A stretch of 64,000 bases of DNA from Prescottella agglutinans. GTDB taxonomy: Bacteria > Actinomycetota > Actinomycetes > Mycobacteriales > Mycobacteriaceae. Of the stretch, positions 29,894 through 37,896 are shown in pieces. Under the pieces are notes generated by a model. It was given only the letters and a program-made list of their open reading frames with translations, was not told the origin of the DNA and did not search any database. Position 1 is the first letter of the stretch, and the number at the start of each line of letters is the position of its first letter. The stretch spans positions 186,001 through 250,000 of the forward strand of contig NZ_RKLP01000001.1 in the NCBI RefSeq assembly GCF_004011865.1, written 5' to 3'. Both the position numbers and the translations under genes were made by a program.

Positions 29894-29907
29894 CGAACAT
29901 ATGTTCG
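29894..29907. promoter_or_regulatory. LexA SOS box upstream of dinB
   Basis: CGAACATATGTTCG, a perfect 14-bp palindrome matching the actinobacterial/Gram-positive LexA core CGAAC-N4-GTTCG. It is 36 nt upstream of the chosen dinB GTG. Confidence 0.88.
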
Positions 29908-30002
29908 CATCGACCACCGACAGCCGTTCGTGTCCGAGTCGTAGGTCACCCCGTCCCGGTATCCTGGAGGTTGTCCGATTTGTCGCCTCCGGAAGGCACC
30001 CC

Positions 30003-30842
30003 GTGGAACTCCTTCTCATCGTCGCCGTACTCGGCGCCGTCGTCTTTCTGGTCATGAAGAGCCAGAACAAGAACAAGGGCCACTCGGCGAACCAACTCGA
30101 AGACGCCAAGGCGGATGCACGCCAGGCGATCGAACGACTGGGTGGCCAGGTCTACAACCTCGTCGGCAACGACGACGCCTCCAAGCAGGCGCTCGCCGAC
30201 GCGTCCGAGCGCTACACCGCGGCCGGTTCGCAGATCGAGCAGGCAACCACTCCGGTGCAGGCTCGCCTGGCGAAGCAGACCGCGCTCGAGGGGCTGTACT
30301 ACATCCGTGCCGCGCGCACGGCGATGGGCATGGATCCCGGCCCCGAGGTGCCGAGCATCGACGGCCAGAAGTCGGCCGGTTCGGTCACCGAGGACCGCGA
30401 GATCGAGTTCGAGGGCCGTCAGGTGTCCGCGTCGCCGAACCCGTCGGCGCGCACGCCCAACTACTACCCGGGTGGCCGCGTCGCCGGTCGTCCGGTCCCG
30501 GCCGGCTGGTACTCCGAGCCGTGGTGGAAGCCGGCCCTCGTCGCGGGTGCGTGGGGCGTCGGCTCGATGTTCCTGTTCTCGGCCCTGTTCTCGGGCATGT
30601 CCGGTGTCCCGTACGACGCCAACGAGTTCGCCGACGGGTACGAGGCCGGCCAGGCCGATGCCGAGGCCGATGCCGGTGACGCGGGTGCCGACGGCGGTGA
30701 CGGCGGCGACTTCGGAGGCGGCGACACCGACTACGGCGCTATGGGCGACGGCGGAGGCGACTTCGGTGGCGGCGACTGGGGCGGCGGGGACTTCGGCGGA
30801 GGCGACTTCGGAGGCGGAGACTTCGGCGGCTTCGACTTCTAG
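30003..30842 (+). CDS. Membrane-anchored protein with Gly/Asp-rich tail (DUF1542-like)
   Basis: A 279-aa protein of unknown function; similar rhodococcal proteins are, as I recall, labelled DUF1542. The GTG at 30003 follows GGAAGG at 6 nt. Residues 2-18 form a membrane segment. Residues 29-108 are predicted alpha-helical (DAKADARQAIERLGGQVYNL, SKQALADASERYTAAGSQIE). A second hydrophobic stretch lies at 177-200, then an acidic linker, then a tail (about 235-279) of repeated GGDFGGGD units ending GGFDF. The topology suggests a surface or envelope role. Its stop codon overlaps that of the convergent nei-like gene. Confidence 0.8.
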   Translation: MELLLIVAVLGAVVFLVMKSQNKNKGHSANQLEDAKADARQAIERLGGQVYNLVGNDDASKQALADASERYTAAGSQIEQATTPVQARLAKQTALEGLYYIRAARTAMGMDPGPEVPSIDGQKSAGSVTEDREIEFEGRQVSASPNPSARTPNYYPGGRVAGRPVPAGWYSEPWWKPALVAGAWGVGSMFLFSALFSGMSGVPYDANEFADGYEAGQADAEADAGDAGADGGDGGDFGGGDTDYGAMGDGGGDFGGGDWGGGDFGGGDFGGGDFGGFDF

Positions 30843-31636
30843 TCGGCCTGACAACCGGGGCACCAGAACAGGTTGCGCCCCTTCATGACAGTGTGAGCGA
30901 TCGGCGTGCCGCAGATGCGGCACGCCGATCCTGCTCTGCGGTAGGTGTAGGTGCGCGGCCGGTCCTTCGCGTACGCCGGATCGCCGTGATCGTCCTCGGG
31001 ACGCACGACGTGCATCTTGCCGCGGCGCACCCCGACGTTCATGAGGTCGACGAGGTCGGCCCACATCGCGTCGAACTCGGCGCGGGCGACCTTCTTGCCG
31101 GGGCGTTCCGGATGAATGTTGTGCCGGAACAGGATCTCGGCGCGGTAGACGTTGCCGACGCCGGCGAGGACCGCCTGGTCCATCAGCAGCGCACCCATCG
31201 GAGTCTGCGACTTCGAGATCCGAGCCCAGGCGCGGTCGGGGTCGGCGTCCTTGCGCAGCGGGTCCGGACCCAGCCTGGCCTCGATGGCGGCGACCTGCGG
31301 CGGGTGCAGCACCTCACAGGCGGTGGGCCCGCGCAGGTCGGCGCCGTACTCGGCGCCGACGATGCGCATGCGCACCTGCCCGACGGGCTCGTCGAGCGGC
31401 ACCGCGGACTCGGTGAACTTCCCGTACAGGCCCAGGTGGACGTGCACCACGAGACCGTTCTCGTAGTGGTGCCACAGGTGTTTGCCCCACGCGTCCGAAC
31501 GCACGAGGACGCGGCCGTCGATCAGGGCCGCGTCCTCGGCGAATCGTCCTTGCGGGCTCGACACCTGCACCGGTGATCCCGCGAACCGTCGCTGGTGGAG
31601 ACGAGCGAGGCGGTGCAGGGTGTGTCCCTCGGGCAA
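30839..31636 (-). CDS. Fpg/Nei family DNA glycosylase (TTG start)
   Basis: Bifunctional DNA glycosylase/AP lyase for oxidised bases; 265 aa. The start is a TTG at 31634-31636 with AGGAG 4 nt upstream. It gives M-PEGHTLHRLA, and this family needs Pro2 and Glu3 as catalytic residues, so the start is nearly certain. MDQAVLAGVGNVYRAEILF holds the conserved helix-two-turn-helix Asn-Arg-Glu, and the zinc finger has C239, C242, C259 and C262. It matches the mycobacterial Nei beside rpiB (Rv2464c, from memory). It follows rpiB by 7 nt. Confidence 0.93.
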   Translation of the reverse strand: MPEGHTLHRLARLHQRRFAGSPVQVSSPQGRFAEDAALIDGRVLVRSDAWGKHLWHHYENGLVVHVHLGLYGKFTESAVPLDEPVGQVRMRIVGAEYGADLRGPTACEVLHPPQVAAIEARLGPDPLRKDADPDRAWARISKSQTPMGALLMDQAVLAGVGNVYRAEILFRHNIHPERPGKKVARAEFDAMWADLVDLMNVGVRRGKMHVVRPEDDHGDPAYAKDRPRTYTYRRAGSACRICGTPIAHTVMKGRNLFWCPGCQAD

Positions 31637-31643
31637 GGTGCTC

Positions 31644-32126
31644 CTAGGCCTCGGGGGCCTCGGGAACGGCGGGCGCGACGCCGGTCTTCTCGTACTCGGC
31701 GAGGATGTCGATGCGGCGCTGGTGGCGCTCCTCGTCCGACCACTCGGTCGACAGGAAGGCGTCGACGATCGCGAGGGTCTCCTCGAGGGAGTGCATGCGG
31801 CCGCCGATGCCGATGAGCTGGGCGTTGTTGTGCTGACGCGCGAGCTGCGCGGTCTCGACGCTCCACGCCAGCGCGCAGCGGGCGCCGGGGACCTTGTTCG
31901 CGGCGATCTGCTCGCCGTTGCCGCTGCCGCCGAGCACCAGGCCCAGGCTGCCCGGGTCGGCGACGACGCGGCGGGCCGCCTCGATGCAGAAGGCCGGGTA
32001 GTCGTCGACGGCGTCGTAGACGTGTGCACCGCAGTCGATGGCCTCGTGGCCGTTCGCGGTGAGGTGTTCGATGATCTGGTTCTTGCGTTCGAAGCCGGCG
32101 TGGTCGGCACCCAGGTATACGCGCAT
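31644..32126 (-). CDS. rpiB: Ribose-5-phosphate isomerase B
   Basis: Interconverts ribulose-5-phosphate and ribose-5-phosphate in the pentose phosphate pathway; 160 aa. MRVYLGADHAGFERKNQI opens the protein, with Asp8-His9 in the active site. The GGSGNGE loop (67-73) carries a Glu where many RpiB enzymes instead use a Cys base, the mycobacterial-type arrangement. The ATG at 32124-32126 has GAGG close upstream; the frame opens 19 codons earlier. It sits in an rpiB-nei pair. Confidence 0.95.
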   Translation of the reverse strand: MRVYLGADHAGFERKNQIIEHLTANGHEAIDCGAHVYDAVDDYPAFCIEAARRVVADPGSLGLVLGGSGNGEQIAANKVPGARCALAWSVETAQLARQHNNAQLIGIGGRMHSLEETLAIVDAFLSTEWSDEERHQRRIDILAEYEKTGVAPAVPEAPEA

Positions 32127-32185
32127 GACCTCAATTCTGACAGGCGGCGCGGACCCGACGACGGTGGGGACTGGGGCGGGCACGC

Positions 32186-32214
32186 GGTGGGCACGCTGTC
32201 ACGACGTGCCCACC
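32186..32214 (-). terminator. Hairpin after the nitroreductase gene
   Basis: GGTGGGCACG (32186-32195) pairs with CGTGCCCACC (32205-32214), 10 bp with a 9-nt loop. It lies about 48 nt beyond the stop of the DsbA-like gene and before rpiB. Confidence 0.6.
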
Positions 32215-32262
32215 CGCGACGCCCGCGAATCCGCTCGGAAGTCCCCGTGCCCGAACCGTCGA

Positions 32263-32889
32263 TCAGTCGAACTGGGGATCCTCCGTGCGGGTGCGCTTGA
32301 GCTCGAAGAAGTGCGGGTACGACGCCAGCGCGACGGTGCCGTCCCACACCCTGCCGGCGTCCTCGCCGCGCGGGATGCGCGAGAGGACCGGACCGAAGAA
32401 CGCGGTCCCGTTGACGTGGATCGTCGGGGTGCCGACGTCGTCGCCCACCTTGTCCATGCCGGCGTGGTGGCTGCGCCGCAGCTCGGCGTCGAACTCGTCG
32501 CTGTCCGCGGCGGCGGCCAGCTCCGCGGGCAGCTCCAGCTCGGCCAGCGACTTGACGATCACGTCGGCCAGGTCCTTGTTGCCCTCGTTGTGGATCCGGG
32601 TGCCCATCGCGGTGTAGAGCGGCAGCAGGATGTCGTCGCCCCGCTGCTGCGCGGCCGCGATCAGCACGCGCACCGGGCCCCACGCCTGGGCCATCAGCTC
32701 GCGGTACTCCTCGGGCAGCTCGCGTCCCTCGTTGAGCACGGCGAGGCTCATGACGTGGAAGTTGGCGTCGATGTCGCGGACCTCGGTGACCTCCAGGATC
32801 CAGCGCGACGTGATCCAGCACCACGGGCACAGCGGGTCGAACCAGAAGTCGACGGTGTCCTTGGCGTCGCCGGCGGTCTTTGCACTCAC
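32263..32889 (-). CDS. Mycothiol-dependent nitroreductase, DsbA family (Rv2466c-like)
   Basis: A thioredoxin-fold oxidoreductase closely resembling M. tuberculosis Rv2466c, a mycothiol-dependent reductase known for activating nitro-prodrugs. 208 aa from the GTG at 32887-32889. The active site [16 protein letters not shown] has Cys21 and Cys24. [18 protein letters not shown] carries the cis-Pro loop, and the C-terminal [19 protein letters not shown] is nearly identical to the mycobacterial protein. A GGGAG site precedes the GTG. Oxidative-stress regulation is known in mycobacteria; no SigH-type motif was identified here. Confidence 0.92.
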   Translation of the reverse strand: MSAKTAGDAKDTVDFWFDPLCPWCWITSRWILEVTEVRDIDANFHVMSLAVLNEGRELPEEYRELMAQAWGPVRVLIAAAQQRGDDILLPLYTAMGTRIHNEGNKDLADVIVKSLAELELPAELAAAADSDEFDAELRRSHHAGMDKVGDDVGTPTIHVNGTAFFGPVLSRIPRGEDAGRVWDGTVALASYPHFFELKRTRTEDPQFD

Positions 32890-33075
32890 GCGTGTCTCCC
32901 TCGTCCTGTGGCGCGACATCCGTCACACCTCTCGGTTCAAGACAACCACGACCCCGCGGGAATCCTTCCCGCACACCCCCGACCCCGGATAGTGTCGGTG
33001 GAGGACAGCCACCAGCGAGAGTCGACGCGACGGTCGACAGCGACGGTCGTCGACGACTCGGGGACGGAGCCTCCC

Positions 33076-34317
33076 GTGACACTCCACGAGCCATCGAATC
33101 GCACGTTCGTCGTCGTCGGCGGCGGCCTGGCCGGCGCAAAGATCGCAGAATCGTTGAGGGACAGGGACTTCGACGGGGCAATCGTCCTCCTGTGCGAGGA
33201 GGAGCATCTCCCGTACGAGCGGCCGCCGCTGTCGAAGGAGCACGTCGCGGGCAAGAAGGAATTGCCCGATTTCACGGTGCAGCACGGCGACTGGTACCGC
33301 GATCACCACGTGGACGTGCGGCTGGGGACCAAGGCGACGGCGATCGACCGGGAGCGCAAGCACGTGGTCCTGCCGGACGGCTCCACCGTCGCCTACGACA
33401 AGCTGGCCCTCGCGACGGGGTCGCGGTCACGCCGCCCCCCGATCCGCGGCGCGGACGCCGCGGGCGTGCACTACCTGCGCACGATCGACGAGTCGGATGC
33501 CCTCATCGCGGCGCTCGCGCCCGGGTCACGGTTGGCGATCGTGGGTGCGGGGTGGATCGGGCTGGAGATCGCGTCGGGCGCGCGGAACCGGGACGTGTCC
33601 GTCTCGATCGTCGAGGCCTCCGAACTGCCGCTGCTCGCCGCGCTCGGCAAGGAGATGGGCGCGGTGTTCGCCGATCTGCACCGCGAACACGGCGTCGACT
33701 TCCGCTTCGGCGCGAAGGTCGAGGAGATCACCGTGTCCGACGGTCGCGCCGACGGCGTCCGCCTCGGCGACGGCACTGTGCTGCCCGCGGACGCGGTGCT
33801 GGTCGCGGTCGGCGCGCAACCGAATGTCGAGATCGCCGAGTCCGCCGGGCTTTCCGTCGACGGCGGGGTGCTCGTGAACGGGAACCTGACCACCAGCGAT
33901 CCCGACATCGTGGCCGTCGGGGACATCGCGGCGCAGCAGCATCCGCTGTTGGCGGCCCGGGTCCGTGTCGAGCACTGGGCGAACGCGCTGAACCAGCCGG
34001 CGATCGCGGCCGCGACGATGCTCGGGCACCCCGAGGAGTACACGAACCTGCCGTACTTCTTCACCGACCAGTACGACCTCGGCATGGAGTACGTGGGTTG
34101 GGCGCCGACGTACTCGAAGGTGGTCACCCGCGGCGACGTCGCGGGGCGCGAGTTCCTCGCGTTCTGGCTCGACGAGGAGAACCACGTCCTGGCCGGGATG
34201 AACGTCAACATCTGGGACGTCACCGACGACATCAAGGCGCTCGTCGCGTTCTCCGGTCCGGTCGACCCCGCCCGGCTCGCCGACCCCGCCGTCGCCCTCC
34301 CCACCCTCCTCCCCTGA
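33076..34317 (+). CDS. FAD-dependent ferredoxin reductase-type oxidoreductase
   Basis: A 413-aa two-dinucleotide-fold flavoprotein of the rubredoxin/ferredoxin reductase group (as in Rieske oxygenase or P450 electron chains). FVVVGGGLAGAKIAESL (11-27) binds FAD, LAIVGAGWIGLEIASGA NAD(P)H, and DIVAVGDIAA is the second FAD motif. The C-terminal reductase domain is present. The GTG at 33076 has GGAG 6 nt upstream. It is divergent from the nitroreductase. No ferredoxin gene is adjacent, so the electron acceptor is unknown; the P450 at 47.7 kb is a conceivable partner. A palindromic repeat follows 3 nt after the stop. Confidence 0.9.
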   Translation: MTLHEPSNRTFVVVGGGLAGAKIAESLRDRDFDGAIVLLCEEEHLPYERPPLSKEHVAGKKELPDFTVQHGDWYRDHHVDVRLGTKATAIDRERKHVVLPDGSTVAYDKLALATGSRSRRPPIRGADAAGVHYLRTIDESDALIAALAPGSRLAIVGAGWIGLEIASGARNRDVSVSIVEASELPLLAALGKEMGAVFADLHREHGVDFRFGAKVEEITVSDGRADGVRLGDGTVLPADAVLVAVGAQPNVEIAESAGLSVDGGVLVNGNLTTSDPDIVAVGDIAAQQHPLLAARVRVEHWANALNQPAIAAATMLGHPEEYTNLPYFFTDQYDLGMEYVGWAPTYSKVVTRGDVAGREFLAFWLDEENHVLAGMNVNIWDVTDDIKALVAFSGPVDPARLADPAVALPTLLP

Positions 34318-34320
34318 CCC

Positions 34321-34385
34321 CCGCGTTGTGCGCACTTGCCGCGCCTCGGACCCCGAAATCCCCGCGACAAGTGCGCAAATCGCGG
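34321..34385. repeat. Dispersed intergenic palindrome, copy 2
   Basis: Inverted repeat with 23-nt arms (34321-34343 with 34363-34385, 20 of 23 pairs, 18-nt loop), core CGCACTTGCCGCG / CGCGACAAGTGCG. It shares the stem with copy 1 at 9444-9506 and, like it, sits just after a stop codon (the reductase gene) and before the next gene on the same strand (pepN). Confidence 0.8.
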
Positions 34386-34449
34386 GAGGAGGGTGACGCG
34401 TGGTGGGATAGCAGTGAGCCGATTGTCCATCCTTGACGAGGAGATCTCC

Positions 34450-37035
34450 GTGGCCCCACCGAATCTGACCCGCGAACAGGCCGCCGATCGGTCGGCGCTG
34501 GTGTCCGTCGACAACTACAGCATCGACCTCGACCTCACCGACGGCTCCGGCCGTCCGGGCGAGAAGACCTTCCGCTCACGTACCACCGTCACGTTCGGCG
34601 CCACCGCCGGATCCTCGACGTTCATCGACATCATCGCCGCCACAGTGCATTCCGCGGTGCTCAACGGATCGCCGGTCGACGTGTCGTCGTACGACGAGGC
34701 CACCGGGATCGCGCTCGACGGCCTGGCCGAGACCAACGAACTGGTGGTGGACGCCGACTGCATCTACACGAACACCGGCGAGGGTCTGCACCGGTTCGTC
34801 GACCCGACCGACGACGCGGTGTACCTGTACTCGCAGTTCGAGACCGCCGACGCCAAGCGCATGTTCGCGTGCTTCGACCAGCCGGATCTCAAGGCCACCT
34901 TCGACATCTCGGTCACCGCGCCGGAGGAGTGGAAGGTGGTCTCCAACGCCGAGACCGTGCAGACGCTGGCGGCGACGCCGGGCCGGCACGTCTTCCGCAC
35001 CACGCCCCGCATGAGCACCTACCTGGTCGCGCTTATCGCCGGCCCGTACGCGGAGTGGACGGACAGCTACACCGACGAGCACGGCACCATCCCGCTCGGC
35101 ATCTACTGCCGTTCCTCGCTCGCCGAGTACATGGACGCCGACCGGCTGTTCACCGAGACCAAGCAGGGCTTCGGCTTCTACCACCGCAACTTCGGGATCC
35201 CGTACGCGTTCGGCAAGTACGACCAGCTGTTCGTTCCCGAGTTCAACGCGGGCGCGATGGAGAACGCGGGCGCGGTGACGTTCCTCGAGGACTACGTGTT
35301 CCGCTCCAAGGTGACCCGCTACTCGTACGAGCGGCGCGCCGAGACGGTGCTGCACGAGATGGCGCACATGTGGTTCGGCGACCTCGTCACCATGCAGTGG
35401 TGGGACGACCTGTGGCTCAACGAGTCGTTCGCGACGTTCGCGTCGGTGCTGTGCCAGACCGAGGCCACCGAGTACACCAACGCGTGGACCACATTCGCGA
35501 ACGTCGAGAAGTCGTGGGCGTATCGGCAGGACCAGCTGCCGTCGACGCACCCGATCGCCGCGGACATCCCGGACCTGGCGGCGGTGGAGGTGAACTTCGA
35601 CGGCATCACGTACGCCAAGGGCGCCAGCGTGCTCAAGCAACTCGTCGCGTACGTCGGGCTCGAGCCGTTCATGTCCGGCCTGCGCGACTACTTCGCCGAG
35701 CACGCATTCGGGAACGCGACGTTCGACGACCTGCTGCGGGCGCTGGAGAAGGCGTCCGGCCGCGACCTGTCGGGCTGGGGTGCGCAGTGGCTCAAGACCA
35801 CGGGCCTGAACATCCTGCGCCCGGACTTCCAGATCGAGCCCGACGGCACGTTCTCGCGGTTCGCGGTGCTGCAGGAGGGCGCCGAGCCGGGTGCCGGCGA
35901 GACCCGCGTGCACCGGCTCGCGGTCGGCGTCTACGACGACGACCCGGCCACCGGCAAGCTCGTCCGGACCCACCGCGTCGAGCTCGACGTCGAGGGCCCC
36001 AGCACCGAGGTCCCCGAACTGGTGGGCGTCCCGCGCGGCAAGCTGGTGCTCGTCAACGACGACGACCTCACCTACTGCTCGCTGCGTCTGGACCGCGACT
36101 CGCTCGACACCCTCGTCGGCCGGATCGGGGACATCGCCGAGCCGCTTCCCCGCACGCTCGCCTGGTCCGCGGCGTGGGAGATGACCCGGCAGGCCGAGAT
36201 GCGCGCCCGCGACTTCGTCAGCCTCGTCCAGCGCGGCATCGGTGCCGAGACGGAGGTCGGCGTCGTGCAGCGACTGCTGCTGCAGGCGCAGACCGCGCTG
36301 TCGGCGTACGCCGAGCCCGGGTGGGCGGACGCGTTCGGCTGGCCGGCGTTCGCGGACCGGCTGCTCGAACTGGCCCGCGAGGCCGAGGCCGGCTCGGACC
36401 ACCAGTTGGCGTTCGTCAACGCGCTGACCGGGTCGCAGCTGTCGGCGTGGCACACCGAGATCCTGCAGGAACTGCTCGACACCACCGATCCGACGACCGT
36501 GGGCCTGCCCGGGCTCGTCGTCGACACCGACCTGCGCTGGCGGCTCGTGCACGCGCTCGCGGCCGCCGGCGAGGTGGACGCGGACGTACCGGAGACCCCG
36601 TTCATCGACTCCGAGGCGCAGCGCGACCCCACCGCCGCCGGGGCACGACAGGCCGCTTCGGCGGCGGCGGCGCGCCCGCAGGCCGTGGTCAAGGAGACCG
36701 CCTGGACGACGGTGTTCGACGACGACACGGTCCCGAACATCACCGCCCGCGCCATCATCGGCGGCATCGTCGCGCCGGGGCAGTCCCAGCTGCTCGAACC
36801 GTACGTCGCGCGCTACTTCGCGGAGATCCCCGCGGTGTGGGAGCGACGGTCGAGCGAGGTGGCGCAGACCGTCGTCGTCGGGCTGTACCCGTCGTGGTCG
36901 ATCAGTGAGGAATCGGTGGCCGCGGCCGACGCGTTCCTCGCCGGCGAGCACCCCCCGGCGCTGCGCCGCCTGGTGGTCGAGGGCAAGGCCGGCATCGTCC
37001 GGTCGCTGAAGGCCCGCGCGTTCGACGCCACCTGA
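34450..37035 (+). CDS. pepN: Aminopeptidase N (M1 metallopeptidase)
   Basis: Zinc aminopeptidase that trims N-terminal residues in the cytoplasm; 861 aa. GAMENAG (from about 268) is the substrate-recognition motif. HEMAHMWFG (from about 302), with the downstream Glu in WLNESFA, completes the HExxH-E zinc site. The GTG at 34450 is preferred because GAGGAG lies 6 nt upstream; the open frame extends 38 codons further into the palindromic repeat. The ERAP1-like C-terminal domain is complete. It matches Rv2467 in position (from memory). Confidence 0.96.
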   Translation: MAPPNLTREQAADRSALVSVDNYSIDLDLTDGSGRPGEKTFRSRTTVTFGATAGSSTFIDIIAATVHSAVLNGSPVDVSSYDEATGIALDGLAETNELVVDADCIYTNTGEGLHRFVDPTDDAVYLYSQFETADAKRMFACFDQPDLKATFDISVTAPEEWKVVSNAETVQTLAATPGRHVFRTTPRMSTYLVALIAGPYAEWTDSYTDEHGTIPLGIYCRSSLAEYMDADRLFTETKQGFGFYHRNFGIPYAFGKYDQLFVPEFNAGAMENAGAVTFLEDYVFRSKVTRYSYERRAETVLHEMAHMWFGDLVTMQWWDDLWLNESFATFASVLCQTEATEYTNAWTTFANVEKSWAYRQDQLPSTHPIAADIPDLAAVEVNFDGITYAKGASVLKQLVAYVGLEPFMSGLRDYFAEHAFGNATFDDLLRALEKASGRDLSGWGAQWLKTTGLNILRPDFQIEPDGTFSRFAVLQEGAEPGAGETRVHRLAVGVYDDDPATGKLVRTHRVELDVEGPSTEVPELVGVPRGKLVLVNDDDLTYCSLRLDRDSLDTLVGRIGDIAEPLPRTLAWSAAWEMTRQAEMRARDFVSLVQRGIGAETEVGVVQRLLLQAQTALSAYAEPGWADAFGWPAFADRLLELAREAEAGSDHQLAFVNALTGSQLSAWHTEILQELLDTTDPTTVGLPGLVVDTDLRWRLVHALAAAGEVDADVPETPFIDSEAQRDPTAAGARQAASAAAARPQAVVKETAWTTVFDDDTVPNITARAIIGGIVAPGQSQLLEPYVARYFAEIPAVWERRSSEVAQTVVVGLYPSWSISEESVAAADAFLAGEHPPALRRLVVEGKAGIVRSLKARAFDAT

Positions 37036-37056
37036 CGTCCCCCGAAACGCCGATGA

Positions 37057-37101
37057 CCCGATGTCGCGCGTGTTCAGTCGAACTGAACCGCTGACATCGG
37101 G
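37057..37101. terminator. Nested inverted repeat between pepN and DUF5130 gene
   Basis: Outer arms CCCGATGTC (37057-37065) and GACATCGGG (37093-37101) enclose inner arms GTTCAGT (37072-37078) and ACTGAAC (37082-37088) with a CGA loop. It lies between convergent genes, so it probably serves as a two-way terminator. Confidence 0.7.
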
Positions 37102-37132
37102 CCACCGGGGGTGGAGCGCCTGAGTGCAGGGA

Positions 37133-37609
37133 TTACTTGGGCGCGATCGCCGCGCTCATCACGCGCAGGGCCGAGACGAGACCGTCGATCAGGTTGCCCT
37201 CGCCGAACGACGCGACGGCGGCCGTGACACCGAGCTGGGCGACGCGGTCGGTCACGCGGTTGCCGATCCGGCGGCCACCGCGGACCTCGATGGCCCGCTG
37301 GTTCGGGGACACCGCGATCAGGACCGAGCGCTCGGCCTCGGGGGTGTTCGGGAAGACGGCGTCCGCGCCGGCGGCCGGGTTCTCGCCGAGATCGCCGACG
37401 AAGACGTTGAACCGCACCTGGGTCAGGCGGGTCGCGTCGATGAGCGCGTCGTCGAGGCGCACGAGCTCGTCGGTCGTGAACGGCGGCAGGTCGACGAGCT
37501 CGCCGACGCGGTGCACACCGGAGAGGCGACCGCTGGTGGTCACCACCGTGCCGACCGGCAGATCCGCGGGCGCGACCGCCGAGGACTGGAGAACGTCACC
37601 ACTTGCCAC
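37133..37609 (-). CDS. DUF5130 / TPM-like protein, probable respiratory supercomplex factor
   Basis: A 158-aa protein of the DUF5130 family with a TPM-like alpha/beta fold (LDDALIDATRLTQVRFNVFV, RSVLIAVSPNQRAIEVRGG). No membrane segment is evident. The GTG at 37607-37609 has GGAGG 8 nt upstream and overlaps the end of ctaJ by 14 nt. In M. smegmatis the neighbouring pair MSMEG_4692/4693 was, to my recollection, found in the bcc-aa3 supercomplex structure as PRSAF1 and CtaJ. The same arrangement here suggests this is the PRSAF1 counterpart (Rv2468c-like). That assignment rests on memory and synteny. Confidence 0.75.
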   Translation of the reverse strand: MASGDVLQSSAVAPADLPVGTVVTTSGRLSGVHRVGELVDLPPFTTDELVRLDDALIDATRLTQVRFNVFVGDLGENPAAGADAVFPNTPEAERSVLIAVSPNQRAIEVRGGRRIGNRVTDRVAQLGVTAAVASFGEGNLIDGLVSALRVMSAAIAPK

Positions 37610-37847
37610 TTGCCGAACCTCCGATCAGATCTGCACCAGCAGCGGCGTGCGCCGAGTGGTGACTGTGGGTGGTCGCCTCGTCGGTGGCGCTCCACAGCAC
37701 CGGGCCGTACGTCCACTGCTCACCGAGGCGGTACTCCGCCGGGAGGGTGTTGGCCGACCGCCTGACCGGGATGGACAGGAGGCCGAGGACCGCGATCACC
37801 AGGGCGGGAATCCCTACGAATATCAGCACTGTCTCGAGAATGCTCAC
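37596..37847 (-). CDS. ctaJ: Cytochrome aa3 oxidase small subunit CtaJ (probable)
   Basis: An 83-aa small membrane protein. One N-terminal hydrophobic helix (about 5-27) is followed by LGEQWTYGPVLWSATDEATT and a His/Ala/Gly-rich tail. The single helix and the W-x-Y/F-x-P-V-x-W-x-A-type segment agree with CtaJ subunits of the actinobacterial cytochrome bcc-aa3 supercomplex. Overlap with the DUF5130 gene supports this. The GTG at 37845-37847 has no Shine-Dalgarno site but TACGGT ends 7 nt upstream, so it is probably leaderless. Alternative: an unrelated small membrane protein. Confidence 0.68.
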   Translation of the reverse strand: MSILETVLIFVGIPALVIAVLGLLSIPVRRSANTLPAEYRLGEQWTYGPVLWSATDEATTHSHHSAHAAAGADLIGGSASGKW

Positions 37848-37854
37848 GACGCAA

Positions 37855-37860
37855 ACCGTA
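37855..37860 (-). promoter_or_regulatory. Candidate -10 box for leaderless ctaJ-DUF5130 transcript
   Basis: TACGGT on the minus strand, then 7 nt, then the ctaJ GTG. TTCCAT lies 16 nt further upstream as a weak -35. Motif inference. Confidence 0.5.
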
Positions 37861-37896
37861 GCCCAGTCCTGCCGAAATGGAAGCGCCGGGGCCGAA

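Noticed and set aside
29898-29900. ATG as dinB start
   Set aside because: It lies inside the LexA palindrome, and a GTG with a good ribosome-binding site exists 42 nt downstream.
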